The translations under genes were made by a program, and so were the position numbers. The notes below the pieces were generated by a model. The model ran no database searches. It worked only from the letters and a program-made list of their open reading frames with translations, and was not told the DNA's origin. Positions 61,502 to 64,000 of a stretch of DNA of 64,000 nt are shown in pieces (position 1 is the stretch's first letter; the number at the start of each line of letters is the position of its first letter). The stretch is from Perca fluviatilis (Eukaryota; Chordata; Actinopteri; Perciformes; Percidae). The stretch spans positions 18,603,005 through 18,667,004 of the forward strand of contig NC_053115.1 of assembly GCF_010015445.1 (NCBI RefSeq), read 5' to 3'.

Positions 61502-62829
61502 GTCTTGAGATGTTTTATAAACATTGGTTGGTTCAGAATGAAAACCTTAGCTGTCTTAAATATTTTGTGTAAAAAAATCAACAGTGTGTGTGTGTTAATA
61601 TATATTGTATGTTAACAAAGTTTTTAAACAGCATATTGCTATATGTGTTCAAGTACTGCTTGCTCACTGTCAACTACAAAAAGATTCCTGGGCCTCTTAG
61701 TGCTACATTCATCATGTTTGATAACTTGACAATGCAAATGACAGGAATAATTTGGAAATGTTTGTCATAAACAAGCTGTATAAAATACAGCCTGTTGAAC
61801 TGCAACACTGACAATATGAAATTGGTTTTATTAGAAACTGTTATATCATAAAAAAAATTATTTAATAGATCTTCAACCTGTAAAGCAAAATGTGATCAAT
61901 GTTTAAACCGGCATTTATGCAAAAGAAATATTTTCACACAAAAAACTACGTAAGGTACCTTTGTTTATTTCTTCTTTATATATTTTTATTTTTTATTTTT
62001 TTGCACTTTAAAAGCATTAAATAAATCCGAGAATTGCATTAAAAGAAATACGTCATTCTTCAAGTTATAATTTTACAGTGTAATAAAATCTTTAAAGTTT
62101 GCTTTTGATGCTAAGTGGTATTGTAATGAAAATGGTTAAATGGGACAATTATCATAAAAAAGTAATTGTAGCTGGTTCAACTTCTTGGATTTTGTGTAAT
62201 ACAGTAACATAGTTCCACTCTTTAGAACCCTCATTACCAACATCTTTCAATTGCTATTTTAATTTACTTTCTTTTCTATTTGATAAATAAACTCAATAGA
62301 GGGAAGCCTTAAGGAATTAAACACTGACTGCGATTTCTCTGCTGGCCAGTGTACTGGCGGGAGCTGTGGTGTCCTTTTGCCGACACTAGAGTGCCGCTGC
62401 CATTTAACCAGGTGACTCTTCTGTGTGCTGATCTGATGGCCACATTCTGCTTCATGATGAATCATGCACAAGTTGAAGGAGCCGATGGGATTACAGTTCC
62501 CTGGAGTGGTTCCTTGCACAATTTCAATAGAATTGATTGATTTAATTCTCTGAACCTGAACAGATTTGGTGAATTTCAGCTTTGTAGTCGTTGGTATTTT
62601 AGGAGATAGCCTACATATCCAGATATAGGAATAGTCAAACCATTTTTGGCTTTGCAGATCATAAATGTGAATCAGAGCTATTTAAACTGACAGTTGATGT
62701 TCACACTCAGGTTTAGCCCATCATGCATACAAGCAGTTTATACTCATTCTTAAGCCTACAATAAGTTTTTGGCCTTTTGGGGGCAGCAGAACCAAGTTGT
62801 GAGCACAATATTGACATATCACGTTTTAA
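61502..62829. other. intergenic downstream of fkbp5
   Basis: AT-rich, with no exon I can defend. A GC-richer patch at 62,340-62,520 has open frames on both strands but no known domain. Confidence 0.4.
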
Positions 62830-63491
62830 TTAACATTTAGAATAGATAAAAATGTGCGATTAATTGCAATGAATTGCGAGTTGACTATGACGTTAATGCG
62901 ATTAATCGCGATCAGGGGCGGATGTAGAAAAATATTTATGGGGTGGCGAGAGGGGGGTGGCAGGAATTTTGGAGGGGTGGCAACATATGGCAGACGTGTA
63001 TATACTAAATTCAGTCACAGTTATCACAGTTTGATGAGAAATAGTATGTACACACAAAAGGGCACAGGCTGCCATTTATAAACTCATACAGACAAACTTA
63101 ATCTCATGCAATCAATGTTTTGCATTTGAGGTTGTGAAACCGTTCATATTAGGAATAAGTGACCGTGCAATGTGATCTCACTTAACAGGAGATAGAAGTA
63201 TGACAGAAGTAAGGGGCATTATCACAGGAAAGGCATTAAGGTAAGACACAGGTGATGAGTGGCAGATGTGTGAGAGGGGAAGCAAACAGTTTTTGACTGA
63301 CTGCAGTTGGACATTGGACATTTACGCTCGTAAATGGTCAAATTGGCCGTAACTTTTAATTCGTTGCTGCCAACTGGGGTGGCAGCAGGGGTGGCAAGGC
63401 TTTCTTTTAGGGTGGCATTTGCCAACCTATGCCACCCCGGTAGATCCGCCCCTGATCGCGATTAAATATTTTAATTGTTTGACAGCACTAG
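62830..63491. mobile_element. older hAT-like repeat interrupted by a younger hAT
   Basis: The sequence on both sides ('tgcgattaattgcaatgaattgcg...gttaatgcgattaatcgcgat' and 'attaaatattttaattgtttgacagcacta') belongs to one AT-rich fish repeat, recognisable by 'aatcgcgattaa' words and a CAGCACTA end. It is split at 62913-63454. Confidence 0.55.
62913..63454. mobile_element. non-autonomous hAT element, 542 bp
   Basis: Termini CAGGGGCGGATGTAG and TAGATCCGCCCCTG are inverted. The flanks are a perfect 8-bp duplication ATCGCGAT (62905-62912 and 63455-63462). The interior repeats 'ggggtggca' near both ends. It is inserted into the older repeat, so it is the younger of the two. Confidence 0.92.
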
Positions 63492-64000
63492 CTGTATTAC
63501 ATGATCTTCATAGATTTTCAAAATGTCAACATTTCTTAGCACTTTAAGGGCTTCTTGACCATGCAATTCCATCTGTTTAAGAAAATCATGTGATCTGAGC
63601 CACATAACTTATGAAAGTTATAGATGTGTAGTATTGCAGCTTAGTAGGACATTATTTAAAAGTGTCCTTGTGTTAGTGCATTCAAGGACACAACAGTTAT
63701 GCATTATGACTCATTTAATGGGCTATAAAAACTGCACCACCCAGAAGAGGATCAGCAACTGTGTAGCCTTCACAAAACAAATAATTGGAATTATTAACAT
63801 TTTATTAACGTTTTCATGTTCTAAAAAAGGTCCAAAAAATGATTATTAAACAAGAAACTGGTAACTGATTAATGAATGTTTTTAAATGATTTTACTTAAA
63901 ATAACTATAACCTAAGCTTATCAATACTTACTAAACACCAGATGGCCTTATTAAAGCAACACCAAAGCACTTTTCCTCTTCGGGTCCCCCTACATGTTGG
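63492..64000. other. intergenic, nothing recognised
   Basis: AT-rich sequence to the end of the window, with no gene, repeat family or regulatory site I can support. Confidence 0.4.

Overview
The window is vertebrate nuclear DNA, most likely from a percomorph teleost. The genes are split into short exons with GT-AG introns. Introns and intergenic DNA are AT-rich and full of fish-type MITEs, hAT derivatives, a tRNA-derived SINE and long microsatellites. No operons, CRISPR arrays or prokaryotic signals are present. Five protein genes and one transposase relic can be reconstructed by joining exons whose splice phases agree. Product names come from recognising the proteins; no database search was run.

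Layout: (1) 1-3.9 kb is intergenic, with three MITE-like elements and a SINE nested in one of them. (2) hdhd3 (HAD-family hydrolase) is on the minus strand, coding 4171-5235; its intron holds a perfect 28-bp-arm hairpin. (3) 5.3-8.9 kb is a bed of DNA-transposon derivatives. (4) trub2 (mitochondrial TruB-family pseudouridine synthase) is on the plus strand, 9121-12505, eight exons. (5) rab44 is on the minus strand, 15142-29123. It is a giant Rab of about 3278 residues whose first coding exon alone encodes 3027 residues and contains a recent in-frame 2190-bp tandem duplication. (6) srsf3 (SR splicing factor) is on the minus strand, 30332-35605, with a poison cassette exon at 31953-32390. (7) A THAP/coiled-coil protein is on the plus strand, 37273-38980, head-to-head with srsf3 and followed by a broken P-element-like transposase C-terminus (39.58-40.76 kb). 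(8) 40.8-47.9 kb is gene-poor. (9) fkbp5 (Hsp90 co-chaperone of steroid receptors) is on the plus strand, coding 52981-59582, with a noncoding first exon ending at 48613. Several consensus glucocorticoid-receptor elements lie around its promoter and first intron. (10) 61.5-64 kb is intergenic with a hAT nested in an older repeat.

The grouping of SRSF3, RAB44 and FKBP5 matches a segment of human 6p21.31, which supports the rab44 and fkbp5 names. The most interesting items are: the fkbp5 GRE cluster; the rab44 repeat exon, with eleven copies of a basic RRK(L/M)GS motif; the srsf3 poison exon, whose reading frame stops three codons in; the THAP + coiled-coil protein, which resembles a naturally truncated P-element repressor; and the perfect hairpin in hdhd3.
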